In this document: positions 11,960 through 23,130 of the stretch, piece after piece | Layout: every line of letters begins with the position of its first letter | Numbering within the stretch: position 1 is the stretch's first letter | Assembly (NCBI GenBank): GCA_028023455.1 | Contig: JAQFVV010012490.1 | Span: 4,278,576 to 4,342,575, forward strand | DNA: 64,000 bases | Reading direction: 5' to 3' | Origin: Epiperipatus broadwayi | Taxonomy: Eukaryota > Onychophora > Udeonychophora > Euonychophora > Peripatidae | Notes under the pieces: model-generated | Databases searched by the model: none | The model's input: only the letters and a program-made list of their open reading frames with translations | Told to the model about the DNA's origin: nothing | Translations under genes and position numbers: made by a program

Positions 11960-12473
11960 GTTGGTTGTAAGCCATCTCTTACAATATGTGCAGACAGTTC
12001 ACATCTCTCCTATTCTAGAAAAACAGCTCTTCTTGGTTACAGATAATAATCTTGCAATCTTGTTGGTTGTCATTGAACTGTTAGGTGTGGTTGGAGGTAA
12101 ATCTCTTTCTTTCTCTTCATTATTCATTACATCCACTAGATCTCATTGTATGACCTGATCATCAGATTGTGTTCTCATTCCTGCTAGATCTGATTGATTG
12201 GCTTGATTTGCTGGTGGATAAAATGTCATAGTTTATTGGTTAACATAATTTGGGTGTTATCTGCATCTTATGTTTAACTCTGCTGAGATCGTAATTGGTT
12301 GATGTGTCTTTTCAGAATTTTTTAATTATTCAGTTTAACTACTCAAAGATTCAGAACACCAGGAAACTATTTCCTTTTTGAAATATAATGACTCCATGCT
12401 AGTTCACTGATTTTAAACTTTTCAACATCAAAATTATTATTTACAGTAACTTTTTTATCAGGTTACATCTTCA
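11960..12473 (-). pseudogene. gypsy integrase C-terminal tail
   Basis: At 12290-12312 the minus strand encodes KRHINQLRS, matching the conserved 'rH..QLr' end of the C-terminal GPY/F-type module of gypsy integrases. A Pro/Thr-rich tail follows towards 12.0 kb. No LTR start is recognisable downstream. Confidence 0.6.
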
Positions 12474-12743
12474 TTATGTGTGTGTGTGACACTTGCGATG
12501 CAGTAACAATTCAGCTGGTGTTTTCATTCTTAACATGCTGAGCATAAAATGTTGATAAAACATTGTGTCAATCAAAGTTTCATGTATATCATCTTTGTGA
12601 AATGTTTTATTTAGTGTCACTTTAAAATTCTGCATTGTCTTTTCAGCTAAGCCATTTGATTCCAGATGATAAGGGACAGTGAATATGTGTTTAATCCCTT
12701 TATCAGATACTGTACTGGTCAAAATAGTATGCTCACTTAACAA
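12474..12743 (-). pseudogene. gypsy integrase core, C-terminal part
   Basis: The segment contains DKGIKHIFTVPYHLESNGLA followed by EKTMQNFKVTLNK. This is the third DDE motif: 'GI.H..s.PYhP.sNG.aEr..q..K', with the catalytic Glu present. It directly continues the fragment at 15509-15860 once the insert is disregarded. Residues before DKGIKH at the start of this open frame probably derive from the insert. Confidence 0.85.
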
Positions 12744-15508
12744 GATTCAAATCCTAAGCAAAAGTACCTCGAATCCGATCATGCTCGAGATACACAGGTC
12801 TGGAGCAATCCTGAATTCTAACCTATTTGCCTATTCTTCGAATCTCTGACCCAATGAACAACAATTCTGATGACACAGTAAAATTATTTTAAATCCGTGC
12901 CCAGAAGCAAAGCATTAGAGCATAAGATCAGACTGATGATGATGATCAAGATTGGAATAGCCCAGGAATTACATTTATTATAGTTATTTATTAATGCTAA
13001 GCTCTTAGCTAAAGAAAATAGTTCTAACTATTAACTAGAAAATAATACTTCAAAAACGACAAACCAGGATTTACATGAAATTATATATATATTTAATAAA
13101 TGTAGAAAACGCATATATATATGTTGCAAAAGGTTTCACGCTTAGGACAATATTATTTTATCTATAAGACTTGGGAATTTGTTGTATAAAATCCCCTCTA
13201 TCACTCATTTAATAAATACAATTTTACAGATACAATTTTATAGTGTTTTATAATTTATGCGGACTTAAATAAGCTAATTAAAGAAAACTTTTGCTATGGA
13301 GCGTTGTGGATGCCGAAATTAAATATAAAAGATCGTGACAGTTTTAACAGTAAATGATTTATTTGATAACGGGCAAAATATATGATTTCAATCATGTATT
13401 TCTTAGGAGAATCATTATTTATACTTTTATTCGCATTGTTTGGAAAAGACGTCTTTTAGAAATAAGAAACAAACAATGCGCTTTATTGACGAGAGTAAGT
13501 TATGCAGTCATTAATATAAATTAGATTTACGTCTATAGGAATCGATAAAGCTTTTTAAAGGAAAGCATCTTAACTCAATGAACTAAATGTATTTTTACGA
13601 AATGAATCATTATCTTTAACATATCATTGCAACTTACTAAAGGTTTAGATGGACGGATGATCAAATTCAAGAGCAAATTAACGGTACTAGCATACAATAA
13701 TGGAATAAGGCCTCATGGCGATTGGATATTTTATCATTTAAAAGAATATTTGAGACGAACTTAGATTTGATATGTCCGCGCATTCTGGCGGAGCGATATC
13801 GAAGGAGAGGCTGAGTTTGAGACCCCAGATCATTATGTACTGCCATCCGCAGCACATAATCCTCATAAACCTTACATTCCACAGAGAGTAGTGTCTCTGA
13901 ACGAATGATTTTGAAAAGTAGGATGGGAGCTTCATACTTCCGACGCCCCAATGACAAAGCAATCAAGAAATGGAAAGATAAAATATCAGAATAAAAGAAA
14001 ATGTATGCCAGCAATGTTTATATAATTTTATATTATTACTTGAAGTTTGGAAAGGGTCTAACCTCTTGTGCAATAATCTGTTTTCAATTCTGAGTCATTT
14101 AACAAATCATACTGAATAATAACTTTTATTTATATTATTAAGCTAATAAAATTTATATTTGAATTCGATTCCCATATACGTATTAATTCAAGAATTAGCC
14201 CTTCAGGCAATGGTAAGAAAAGGTAGAATTTTATATTAGGTGTCGCAATCTTTTATAAGGGCAACTAAACAACAAAATAAAATAAGCATCCACGATAAAA
14301 TACTTTTAATTATACAACCAACCTGGCGAATGATTTCTGTTTTAAATAAACAAATGAATATAATTTTACTAATGAATTTAATTACAGTCGCGAGATTGAT
14401 TGATACCGACATATTAGAGAAAATAATATATATATATTAAACAAAATAAATTGTATACATTTAATTGATACGCATAAAATTGTATACATTTAATTGATAT
14501 GCATAAAGTTATATAAACATAAATTAAGCGTGAAAGCAAACGTATATTTAGAATTACATAAGTATTAATAAAGGATTATAGAGAGAGAGTTTACGAGCAA
14601 AACTAGCTAAACATCATAAATGGATCTATGAATTAATTTAGCTACAAACTGTAAATCACCTGAGAATGTTCGTATTAAGGCAGCTCTAAATTACATGATT
14701 TTACCTAAGATATCAGCATAGCGGCAGGTAGGTTGGCAAATCTACGTCATCTCTTATGGGGGGTCAGATGGAATTTTGACGGCTGGTAGACAGTTTTTTG
14801 AGAGAAGAAGAAAAAGGTGCTAGATTCCACTATTCACTCTTCATCATGCAGAACTTGTGTTGGCTTCTTAAAAGTAATTAAACTCAACTGACTAAAAACT
14901 CCTCTGAACTTAACTAAAAACTGAAAGTAAACTCAAAGTAAACTAACTCCCTTTGTTCTGTGGTTCCTTTTATAACATTTTAATACTGCCCAGAATGCAA
15001 TTTCATATACCAACCTTATCTCTATAATCCCATTAAAACAACATTTAATTAGCAAATATTTTCAATAGATAAGGCTTGAAATACCATTTTTAGCTATTTT
15101 AAATCATTCGACAACAACTGATAAACAATTTGTTTTCGATCTTAAAATTTATAAATTTTAATTATAGACAACGATCTGACTAGTGATAAAGATAATTTCA
15201 GTATTTCAAGCCTTCCCCATTTTTCTTTGTTGTTACATTAAATACACACAGATATAAAAATAATTACTTATATATAAGCAAATGTATTTTCATAGCAATA
15301 AAATTATTGGTTTAGTCATAATATATATACGCATCATTCAAGCTACTGTTTCATTTTTATTAAACAAAAATTAATCTTACTAATCTTTCTAATGATTCGG
15401 CATACAGTGTGTGAGTGAATAGCATATATTTATAGCAAGGTCTGAATTGCGGACCCCTAGGAGGTTAGTCTAGATGGTGAAACATGAAGCATCGATGATG
15501 ATTAGACA
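12711..15508 (-). mobile_element. Insert splitting the gypsy integrase; possible solo LTR
   Basis: About 2.8 kb lies between the two halves of the integrase core. On the minus strand it can be drawn to start TGTCTAATC (15508) and end CCAGTACA (12711), giving TGT...ACA ends. It carries a TATAAAAGG box at about 14971-14979 with a TTAGT start-site-like motif 28-33 nt downstream. No polymerase motif is seen; the ORFs near 13.67-14.01 kb are unrecognised and overlap in two frames. I could not find a matching target duplication, so the exact limits and the solo-LTR reading are inference. Confidence 0.5.
14971..14979 (-). promoter_or_regulatory. TATA box in the gypsy-splitting insert
   Basis: TATAAAAGG on the minus strand, with GTTAGTT starting about 28 nt downstream. 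It resembles the TATA plus initiator layout of LTR promoters. Confidence 0.45.
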
Positions 15509-15860
15509 TCGATTGCTTCAATACAAACTCATGGAACTCGTGTGACATAAATCCTGTACCATTGTTCAATATTATTGTATCTGGATACTATGACGTGCAA
15601 CGATTTCTTTTGGTGCATGAATAGAACACTCTGCACTTGTATTTTTAACAAGCTTATATTTTGCCCACTTTGAATAAAAATCAATTGCAACTAGAAAGAT
15701 ATATTCATTCATTGGACCCTCATGGTCTAAATGTAAGTCTTGATTACAGTGACATTGCTTTTACCCATCAATAAAAAGTCTAGGCAAATTAGCAGTAGAT
15801 TGGTACTCAACACAGTTCTTAACTATTTGTACTATATTCTGGTTCAAATTAGGCCACCGA
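15509..15860 (-). pseudogene. gypsy integrase core, N-terminal part
   Basis: The minus strand reads FLVAIDFYSKWAKYK, the first catalytic Asp of the DDE integrase core in its usual gypsy context. About 60 residues later, after a shift, comes LNNGTGFMSHEFHEF, the second motif with the catalytic Asp replaced by Asn. The frame then stops matching at about 15508, where an inserted segment begins. The remainder of the core resumes at about 12710. Confidence 0.85.
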
Positions 15861-15999
15861 ACACTATGTCTGTATGTCATTGGTATAGCAACTAAATACT
15901 TGCTTCCAACCTTCTGATGGTATGAGTACTCAATTCATCATTAGAATACAGCCACTACACATAGATAGTTTTTCATGAGCATTCCAGATTAGACCATGC

Positions 16000-16889
16000 A
16001 ATGTAATTTAATTGACTTTTACATCATCAAATTCAATAGCTCAAGCTTTTTCATACATGATTGTTATTAGACCACTTTTCAACCTTGGAGCTATTCACTA
16101 TTTTTGGCTTCCAAGTGCCAATGTAATTAACTTCTATAGCTTTTTTCTAGAATTCACAAGCCTCCAAAAATACTATAAAGCAATGTGGCTAATTTCGTTT
16201 TTGGGCCTGTAAATTAATACATTGTAATATGCTATTAACAAATTAATTCTTTGAATCAAACACTAGGTGGCATATTTGGGAGTTTTCTTATTATGTCTGA
16301 AAATTTCCAGTAATGGATGATGATCCATGTACATTAAGAAATTCCATTCATACACATATTGATGATACATATTAACAATGAATATTATAGCCAAGGTTTT
16401 TTTTATCAATTTGAGTATGATTTGTTTCAGTAGCTATCAAAGTCCTCAATAGGGCATTCTCCATAACAATGATGTGAAATGACTTCCAAAATCAGAAACA
16501 TCAGATTTACTAACCACTCTCTAGCCTCTGTTTTAATGTACAAGAAGCTGCATAGACATTTGTAAATATTTTGCTTTCTGGAAAGCTAAATGATGCTCTT
16601 TAGTCTATTTCCAGTGCTGTTGTTTGTGCAGTAGCTCATACAATGGTGTAAGGATGTGTGGTTTTCCTTTCAGAAAACATTCAAATTAGTTGGGCAGTCT
16701 TACAAAAGCCTGCAAATCTTTTACATACCTAGGCTTTGGAGAATTTTTGACAGCTTTAACTTTTTCTGGGTTATGGTATTTTTCTTTCTGGTTTATAACA
16801 TGGCACAAAAATTTAATTTCACATATAGCCCATGTACAAGGATTAATCCTAGTTTTGACTTTGTCCAATCTTGAACATTTAATATGCAT
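16000..16889 (-). pseudogene. gypsy RT thumb and RNase H region
   Basis: The 67-aa segment from 16889 contains KFLCHVINQKEKYHNPEKVK and PKPRYVKDLQAFVRL, matching the gypsy RT connection pattern 'v.fLGh.i...G...dp.Kv.ai...p.P...k.lq.FlGl'. The sequence down to about 16.0 kb is where RNase H should be but is heavily broken. Plus-strand ORFs here are shadows. Confidence 0.75.
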
Positions 16890-16899
16890 GTTTCCAATT

Positions 16900-17361
16900 C
16901 ATGTTTTGTTTGAGAAGTTATTTAAATATCATGTAAATAAGGAATAACTTTTTCCATGTCTTAAAATAAGCCATCCATTTTTATTTGAAATGCATTTGGA
17001 GCAACCATAATCCCATAGAGCAATTTGTTGCACTTGTAAAATCCTAGATGGGTACCTATAGTTAGCAGTTCAGCAATACTACCTGTAATGGTTATTTGAT
17101 GGAAATCAGACTTTAAATTCATCTTTGTGAAGAATGATGTCTTCTGAAGTGATACTAAAGTTCACTTATCCTTGGCACTGGATATGCTCCTTTATTAGTG
17201 AATTTATTAAATGCAACATGATAATCTCTGCACAAAGAAATAGTCCCAATTGGTTTCATAATTACAACTTCTGGCATAGCCCATAATGAATCTTCAATTG
17301 GAGACAAAACACCTTTATTAACCATATCTTTGATAATCTGTTCAATTTTGTGTTTTAGCAA
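16900..17361 (-). pseudogene. gypsy reverse transcriptase, fingers and palm
   Basis: The segment from 17361 reads MLKHKIEQIIKDMVNKGVLS, then a W-AMPEVVIMKP block, CRDYHVAFNKFTNKG and YPVPRISEL. These match the gypsy RT patterns for the 'GiI.pS.Spw.sPvv.v.K' block, 'DYR.LN..T' and 'yPlPri.el'. After a shift the frame continues FTKMNLKSDFHQI, LLYGIMVAPNAFQ and YLHDI. The last is the catalytic box with the first Asp changed to His, so the enzyme is dead. Confidence 0.85.
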
Positions 17362-17379
17362 ACAGAACTTTACATTGTT

Positions 17380-17880
17380 TGCATACTATAGGCTGGGCAT
17401 TTTTTATTATTTAAATATCCACCAGCTGCATTTTTAATTCAATTAATCCTGGCATAAATAAATGGGAAATATCTTTTTTGACTTCTGTTTCCAATTGAAC
17501 TCTTTTAATTATTTTAAGATGAATTCCAGTGGACAAAACCAATTTCTTCCTAATAGAAGACTTCTACTGCCCTTCACCATGTATTATGGTAAAACAATAG
17601 CTTTAGTATTAATATTCATAGGTATATAAATTTTCTCACATATGGCAATTCTATTGCCATTATTATTTGTGGCTAATATCTGTGTATTTTGAAGTATGTA
17701 TTAACAACAAAGAAAGGCTGGCACTCTGTCCACTTCCATTGTAATTTTTATATTCACAGACAATAGTATCTAAAACAATATAGCCACCATTTGTGTCATT
17801 TATTTTGTTAACTGACTTTTTCCCTTTTAATCTGCCACCCCATGATTTAAAGTCAGGACTTACTATAGTTCACAACTCTT
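17380..17880 (-). pseudogene. gypsy protease region, decayed
   Basis: This lies between the knuckles and the RT, where the aspartic protease should be, and has a suitable length. Hydrophobic blocks can be read in shifting frames, but I could not locate an intact D-T/S-G active site. The call rests on position. Confidence 0.45.
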
Positions 17881-17892
17881 GTCTTTGTTTCT

Positions 17893-17990
17893 GCAGACAT
17901 GAGCTAAATGTCCTTTAACTTAACAGACATTGCATTTCTCCACTTTAAATTTACAAAATTTCTTAACATGTCCTTTTGCACTGCAGCATA
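17893..17990 (-). pseudogene. gypsy gag nucleocapsid: two zinc knuckles
   Basis: At 17952-17990 the minus strand reads CCSAKGHVKKFC, most of a C-x2-C-x4-H-x4-C knuckle with the first Cys region altered. At 17893-17934 it reads CNVC-stop-VKGHLAHVC, a complete knuckle interrupted by one stop codon. Twin knuckles between gag and protease fit a gypsy nucleocapsid that binds element RNA. Confidence 0.8.
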
Positions 17991-18042
17991 ACAGATCAAA
18001 CTATTCTTTGCTATCTTCAAATTTGTCACTACAGCCTGTACT

Positions 18043-18300
18043 TTATTCACAAGAATCAAGATTATTCTGCACTCCAATTGAAGTCTGAAATTCTGATATT
18101 TCTTCTAAACATTTTCCAAGTGCTAACTTATAATTCAGATTTGGTTCACTCAGCAAAGTTTTTCTCAGGCCATTGTCAGACATCCCAAACAACAGTTGGT
18201 TAAGCAATATCTCTTCTAACTCAGAGGCAAATTGGCATTGCTTCACAAGTGTACAAAATGTATATTGTAGTCTATATAACTCATGAGGTAAGTTGCCTTC
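18043..18300 (-). pseudogene. gypsy gag fragment
   Basis: The 67-aa segment starting at 18246 contains EILLNQLLFGMSDNGLRKTLL followed by EPNLNYKLALGKCLEEISE. It matches a conserved gag region of animal gypsy elements with the pattern 'l.d.lv.Gi.d..lr..LL.e.dLt...al..c...e'. Capsid-type gag proteins assemble the particle that packages element RNA. Further gag sequence may lie upstream to about 18.6 kb but is too decayed to follow. Confidence 0.75.
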
Positions 18301-18640
18301 TCATTCAAAAATGCAGACATAATACCTATTTTAAAGTTGTCAGTTGTAAATAAACATTACATTTTTTTTATCTCTTCACATGAAATGTTCCCAGGAATTT
18401 TTGGGTATCATAGTTATTTTGTGACTGTAAAATGTTCTTTCCAGTAAATAAAAGTGTGATTATTTTGAGTCTGTCTTCAGTAATTTTATTTATTAGGATT
18501 TACCACTCATTGTGCTCAACATAAACTTTCCATGCTGATGTGTTGTTAATATCAAACTCATGAATACTACCATTTAACATTGCTGTCATTTATAATTACA
18601 CTGTTCTGCTTGCTTTCGTTATATATTAACTACAACTTAC

Positions 18641-21600
18641 CCAGATTCTTACTTCATATTGATAACTCCAGCCATTCATATGCTTACTTGCTTCATTCTG
18701 CATTATATAAGGATAAAATTTATGTTTACCAGCTGTATATGAATTTGCAATAATTAATAAAACAACAATATTAACTAAAAGTAATAAAAACAAGTTTATT
18801 CAATTGCTAATAATGAGAACATAATAAAATAATATGAATGATATTACTTTATCTTCTTTAAGCAATTCCAATAATTGGTTGCATGATAAACTGTTCATAT
18901 ATACAAATATTATATGTCAAGTCCAGTTATCTGTGTGTATCCATTTATTTCAGTTTTGGCACAGATATTCTAATTCTATTTTTAATATTAGTCTTTAACC
19001 ATTTTATTGGCTTCTTGAGTGATTAGTATACAACAGTTTTCTACTTATAAGGTTGCACAATTGCAGCTCACGCACTTATGTAAAATGCTACTCTGCCACC
19101 GCTAGAGCATATTCCATTATATTTATATAGTTCATTGACCTATATTGACCTTGTTCAGTATTAATTATGGATTTTCAGCTTTATGCTAATTTTCTAGAGT
19201 ACATTTGTACTGATGATAATTTTTAATGTACTGTCTGTATGCAAAATACAGTATTTTAATTAACTCTTATTTATGTTACAGTCCAGTTTAATAATACATT
19301 GTTAAGGCTCTTGTGTTTAAATTGAATATGTGCATTTATTTACCATTTGATATATAATCTATTGCTTTGTAAACTATGTCGTAATTAAATCCAAATTTTT
19401 CAAGATTTTTTTAAAATTACTTTGAGCACTTCTATTCCATATCCATCTTATATCTATATTCATGCATCTACTATCTTATATAGAATACAACTTGAAAAAT
19501 TTGGGATAATTTTGTTAATAATAACAACTTTCTATTGCAATAAGATTAAGAATTTTTAATTTTTTATTATCAGATAAAACTTAAATTCATTCAGCTATAA
19601 ATTTGAAAAGGAAGAAATTAAAATTGTTTTGTATGTTAAGAATTCACTTATTTAATTTTAATGTAGTGGAAATATCAACATGATTAATTATTACTTTAAA
19701 TTTTACTGCTTATTTCTGCTAATAAAAGTTTGCTTTCGTTAATGTTAATTCATTCCTATTTAAATACAACTTTATTATTATCTTTATATCTATCTTTTAA
19801 TTGTTATTTATTGATGGAGTAATATTGTAAATCTTCTATTCTATAAAATGATTTAAATATGAGAAAACAAAGATATTTGTATATGAGTGGGTTATAAATC
19901 TTAAGCCTATTACCATAATAATTATTTTAATGCATGTACATTGTTATAATCTTGTTATAAATTTAAATACCTGAATCATATTATCAAATAAACTTATTTA
20001 TAATTTTTTCAATAATATAATATTAATCAATCATAAAAGAAAATAGTCCACAATAATTCAATACTTATATTGGAATAGAACTTATCTTTTTTTCTTGCAA
20101 TAAAGATTCAAAATAATATTAGGCAATTTGTTCTTAGTCTTTGTAATGAATGATTCCTTATCTTTCTTGGAACTGAGGATGCATTATCTTGTGTGTTCAT
20201 AAGAAAACAAACTTTTGTAATTGATAATGATTTTAGCTTTATTGAGTTTTGGGAGGAGATTCATAGCAAAGGGAATTTTTTACTTTTGTGGCAGATATAA
20301 AGATTTGCTGAGAGCTTTTTTTTTTGGAGATAATAGTTTTGCAATAGTTCTTTGGAATAGTTGCACTTAACATTTATTTTTGAGAAATTTTGGCCATTGA
20401 AATTTTTTTTTTTTATCATTGTAAAAATGTTTCTCTTATAATAACTTAATTTGATTGAACAAATTTTGCTCTTATTTCAATACTGAAGTTGGGGAAACAT
20501 TATTGGATCATCATTTATTAGAACATCTATGGCAGTTAACAAGAGAGATCTTTACTTCTGAATTATTCATCCACCATCATAGAACAGCATGGAGTTTAAG
20601 CCTGTAAACACAAGAATTCATGCTAGTATTCTAAGTCATAATTTAATAAGAAATTTATCAGAACTGATATAATAGCATTCATTCTCTTTATGCAGAGTAT
20701 ACTTTTTTGGGGTAAATTCCCATTTATTTAGAAAGACTATGCGATTAAAAAATCAATGCCTTTCAAGAACATGCTAATTAACTATTACAAAAGAATTTTC
20801 TTTTTACATCTGTTAATTACACTATATATTCATTAACACTTTAACTAAACCACTAAAATAAACATATTATATTTGATTTCATTTTAAACTAGTCTATACA
20901 TACTGGTTTCCTTGAATTTGTCTCAATTTTATCCCTCTTGCCCAGTGTCCCTGATTTCATAACCATTCATTTTTAGTTTTATTTTTGTTTTTTAATTTTA
21001 ACTTTATATTTAATTTTTATTTTTTATATTTATTTTAAAATATTTATTTATTTAATATTTTGTAATCAATTTTTTGATTGGTTAATCAGTAATTTTCCCC
21101 AAATGGAAGACACTTCCCAATATTTTTATATGTAGTAATAATTGATTTCAATTTGTGATTTTTTGATAGCTAATATATGTATATAAACAATTATCTTTTG
21201 CTATTATGAAAGGAGTATATTGTTAGTAATTTAAATATGATTATATGTTTTGTAATTTTTTTTATTTCATACTGAAATATACAGTAATCTTTAATGAAGT
21301 TTTTTTTTTTTTTGGTCATGTGTCCCAGTTGGTGGAAATATTGACAGCCTATTTTAAATTAATTTGAAGCAAACCCTTTTTGTTCACATTTTAATGTTTA
21401 AAACATTATAACTGAACATTTTAGCTCCATTAAGAAATCATAAAACTTTTTAATGTAATACCCTGTGCATATTTTTAATTTTATATTGTTTTAAATTTTA
21501 CTTGTAGTTGACATTTTTATTACATAAAAATGAAAGTCAAGTTAGCAATTGTGACTTTCTGCTGATACAAACAGGTACACACAGTCTCATGCATTCATAC

Positions 21601-22400
21601 ATGTCAATCTATGTAAATTAATATAAATGCAATGTATACTTAATTTATACTACTATGAAAAATTTATCTGAATCCTTCATTGAATAAATTATCTATTTCC
21701 TAAAATGATGTTTCTGGGATGAAATTACTATTTTAATCTGTATATTGTTATATATGTATTGTACTATTTTTCGTGTTTGGTTAGGCCTTCTATTACACAC
21801 TAGAATGTATGATTTAATCAAATTATGAAGAAAAAAAATATTTCGTTTTTATTTCTAAAAACATAGCTATATTTCCTGATTAACTCAACCTAATATTACT
21901 TAATATTATGATTGGAATTGCCAATGAAGTTATTTTTAATTTATAAAAGAGGGCACCATAGTCTGTAGACTCCTAACTTCCTCGTATCCCATAATCTCAA
22001 AGCAAATAACTAAAAAGATCGGGATTATGATTTCCCCATAACTTAATTTATTTTTAGAGAATATTTCTCCTACAGCTTAATTAATAAAAAAAGCATATTG
22101 GCAAAAGTAATTTGCACATTTAGCACACAATTAACTAACATAAATTTAATAATTAGCATTAATAATGCACAATGAAAAGTTGATATTAGATATATTTTAT
22201 TCTAATAAATTAAAATATTTAAAAGGTAAATTGTTAAATAGAATTGGAAAACACATACATGCTAATCCAGATATTAACGTTAAATGATTAACAAATTTCA
22301 AATAGTTCACATTAGAATTCTTAAAACATTTAATCACGGAGTAGAACAGCAAATATTTATCTATTAGTATTATAAGCTTATAGTTAATAGTTGGCCAACA
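18641..22400. other. AT-rich stretch, no gene recognised
   Basis: Very A/T-rich sequence with poly-T and poly-A runs (for example 20309-20327, 20404-20414 and 21299-21314). No conserved ORF, RNA gene or clear repeat is visible to me. Confidence 0.5.
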
Positions 22401-22515
22401 TTTTTTAGTCACAAATCAGGTATGAATAATACTACCAGTAAGTTTTGTAGTATGTGTTCATTTCTTGGGTGGAACAGCTCATTGAAGTTAACTAGTTTCA
22501 CTCTGCTGACATTCT

Positions 22516-22800
22516 TTATGTTCCTGGTAAGTTGCAAAGTATGGCTTGGCAGGAAGGTTTTGGATTCACATCTTTATAGCGAAAGAAGTTATCCACATGC
22601 TCCGATTTATATTCATGCCTGACACATTGGTTCAGCTTATGAATATTCTTGAATGAGGCATTTATCACATTGAGAGAACAGGATCTGCATATAACCCTAT
22701 CCGCTCGCCCATCCATGCATGACAAAGCCAGCAAAAGACTTCGCTCAAAGTTATTTGGTTCTTTTGATACCCTTGACCAGTTTTTTAGTTTTCTGCACAT
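22516..22800 (-). CDS. Small unrecognised ORF (94 aa) in a GC-richer island
   Basis: Between about 22.41 and 22.81 kb the base composition is clearly less AT-rich than its surroundings. One minus-strand frame stays open for 94 codons with a non-repetitive protein that is Cys-rich (seven Cys, including CRSC) and contains ALSCMDGRADRVI. I do not recognise a family. It could be a decayed transposon fragment or an exon, with the plus strand as a shadow. A tttcag acceptor-like sequence lies at about 22863-22868 on the other strand. Confidence 0.3.
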   Translation of the reverse strand: MCRKLKNWSRVSKEPNNFERSLLLALSCMDGRADRVICRSCSLNVINASFKNIHKLNQCVRHEYKSEHVDNFFRYKDVNPKPSCQAILCNLPGT

Positions 22801-23042
22801 ATATTTTAGCTCTTGTTTTATGATCAGGATACAAGATAATAATCTTGTATATTATTTCTTATTTTCAGCTACAAAGTCTCTTTTTTACAAAATATTTCCA
22901 CCAGCTTTAATTAGTGTTAAAAAGTTTTTTACTGATCGTAATCTTTTACATTTGGAATTTTTTTTATTTGTCTGGATTAGTAATCTTAAAGTACTTTTTC
23001 TTTCCAATTCTAACTTTTATTTTATTTTTTCTCCATGTGTCA

Positions 23043-23130
23043 TAGCATCGACTGGGAAGCGAACTCGCTAACCCGGGACAACTGATTGTAAGGCAGCTGT
23101 GCTGACCACTCGACCACCAACACTTGACAA
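23043..23130 (-). repeat. tRNA-like sequence (SINE head or tRNA pseudogene)
   Basis: On the minus strand TGGTCGAGTGGTCAG resembles a tRNA A box, and GAGTTCGCTTCCC resembles a B box about 45 nt later. The anticodon-arm region reads CTGCCTTACAA. It shares AGTTGTCCCGGG and GTTCGCTTCCC with the tRNA-like sequence at 27417. The folded arms are imperfect, so it is not a functional tRNA gene. These look like RNA polymerase III promoter parts of tRNA-derived SINEs. Confidence 0.6.

Larger units (their letters stand above)
11960..18640 (-). mobile_element. Ty3/gypsy-type LTR retrotransposon, decayed, minus strand
   Basis: Reading the minus strand from 18.6 kb to 12.0 kb gives gag, CCHC knuckles, a protease-length gap, RT, RNase H region, integrase and an integrase C-terminal tail, which is the Ty3/gypsy order. 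Catalytic residues are lost (YLHD instead of YLDD in RT; N instead of D in the second integrase motif) and stops and shifts are frequent. Flanking LTRs are not visible. The gag type resembles the Mag-like or K02A2.6-like group, which is a guess from motifs. The integrase is split by an insert at about 12.71-15.51 kb. Confidence 0.85.

Noticed and set aside
13667-14014. Two overlapping minus-strand ORFs (115 and 74 aa) inside the gypsy-splitting insert
   Set aside because: They occupy different frames of the same DNA, show no motif, and lie where a solo LTR is suspected. Probably chance frames in a less AT-rich patch.
11960-18640. Endogenous retrovirus with an envelope gene
   Set aside because: Integrase is followed by its C-terminal module and then AT-rich sequence. 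No envelope-like ORF or signal peptide is seen.
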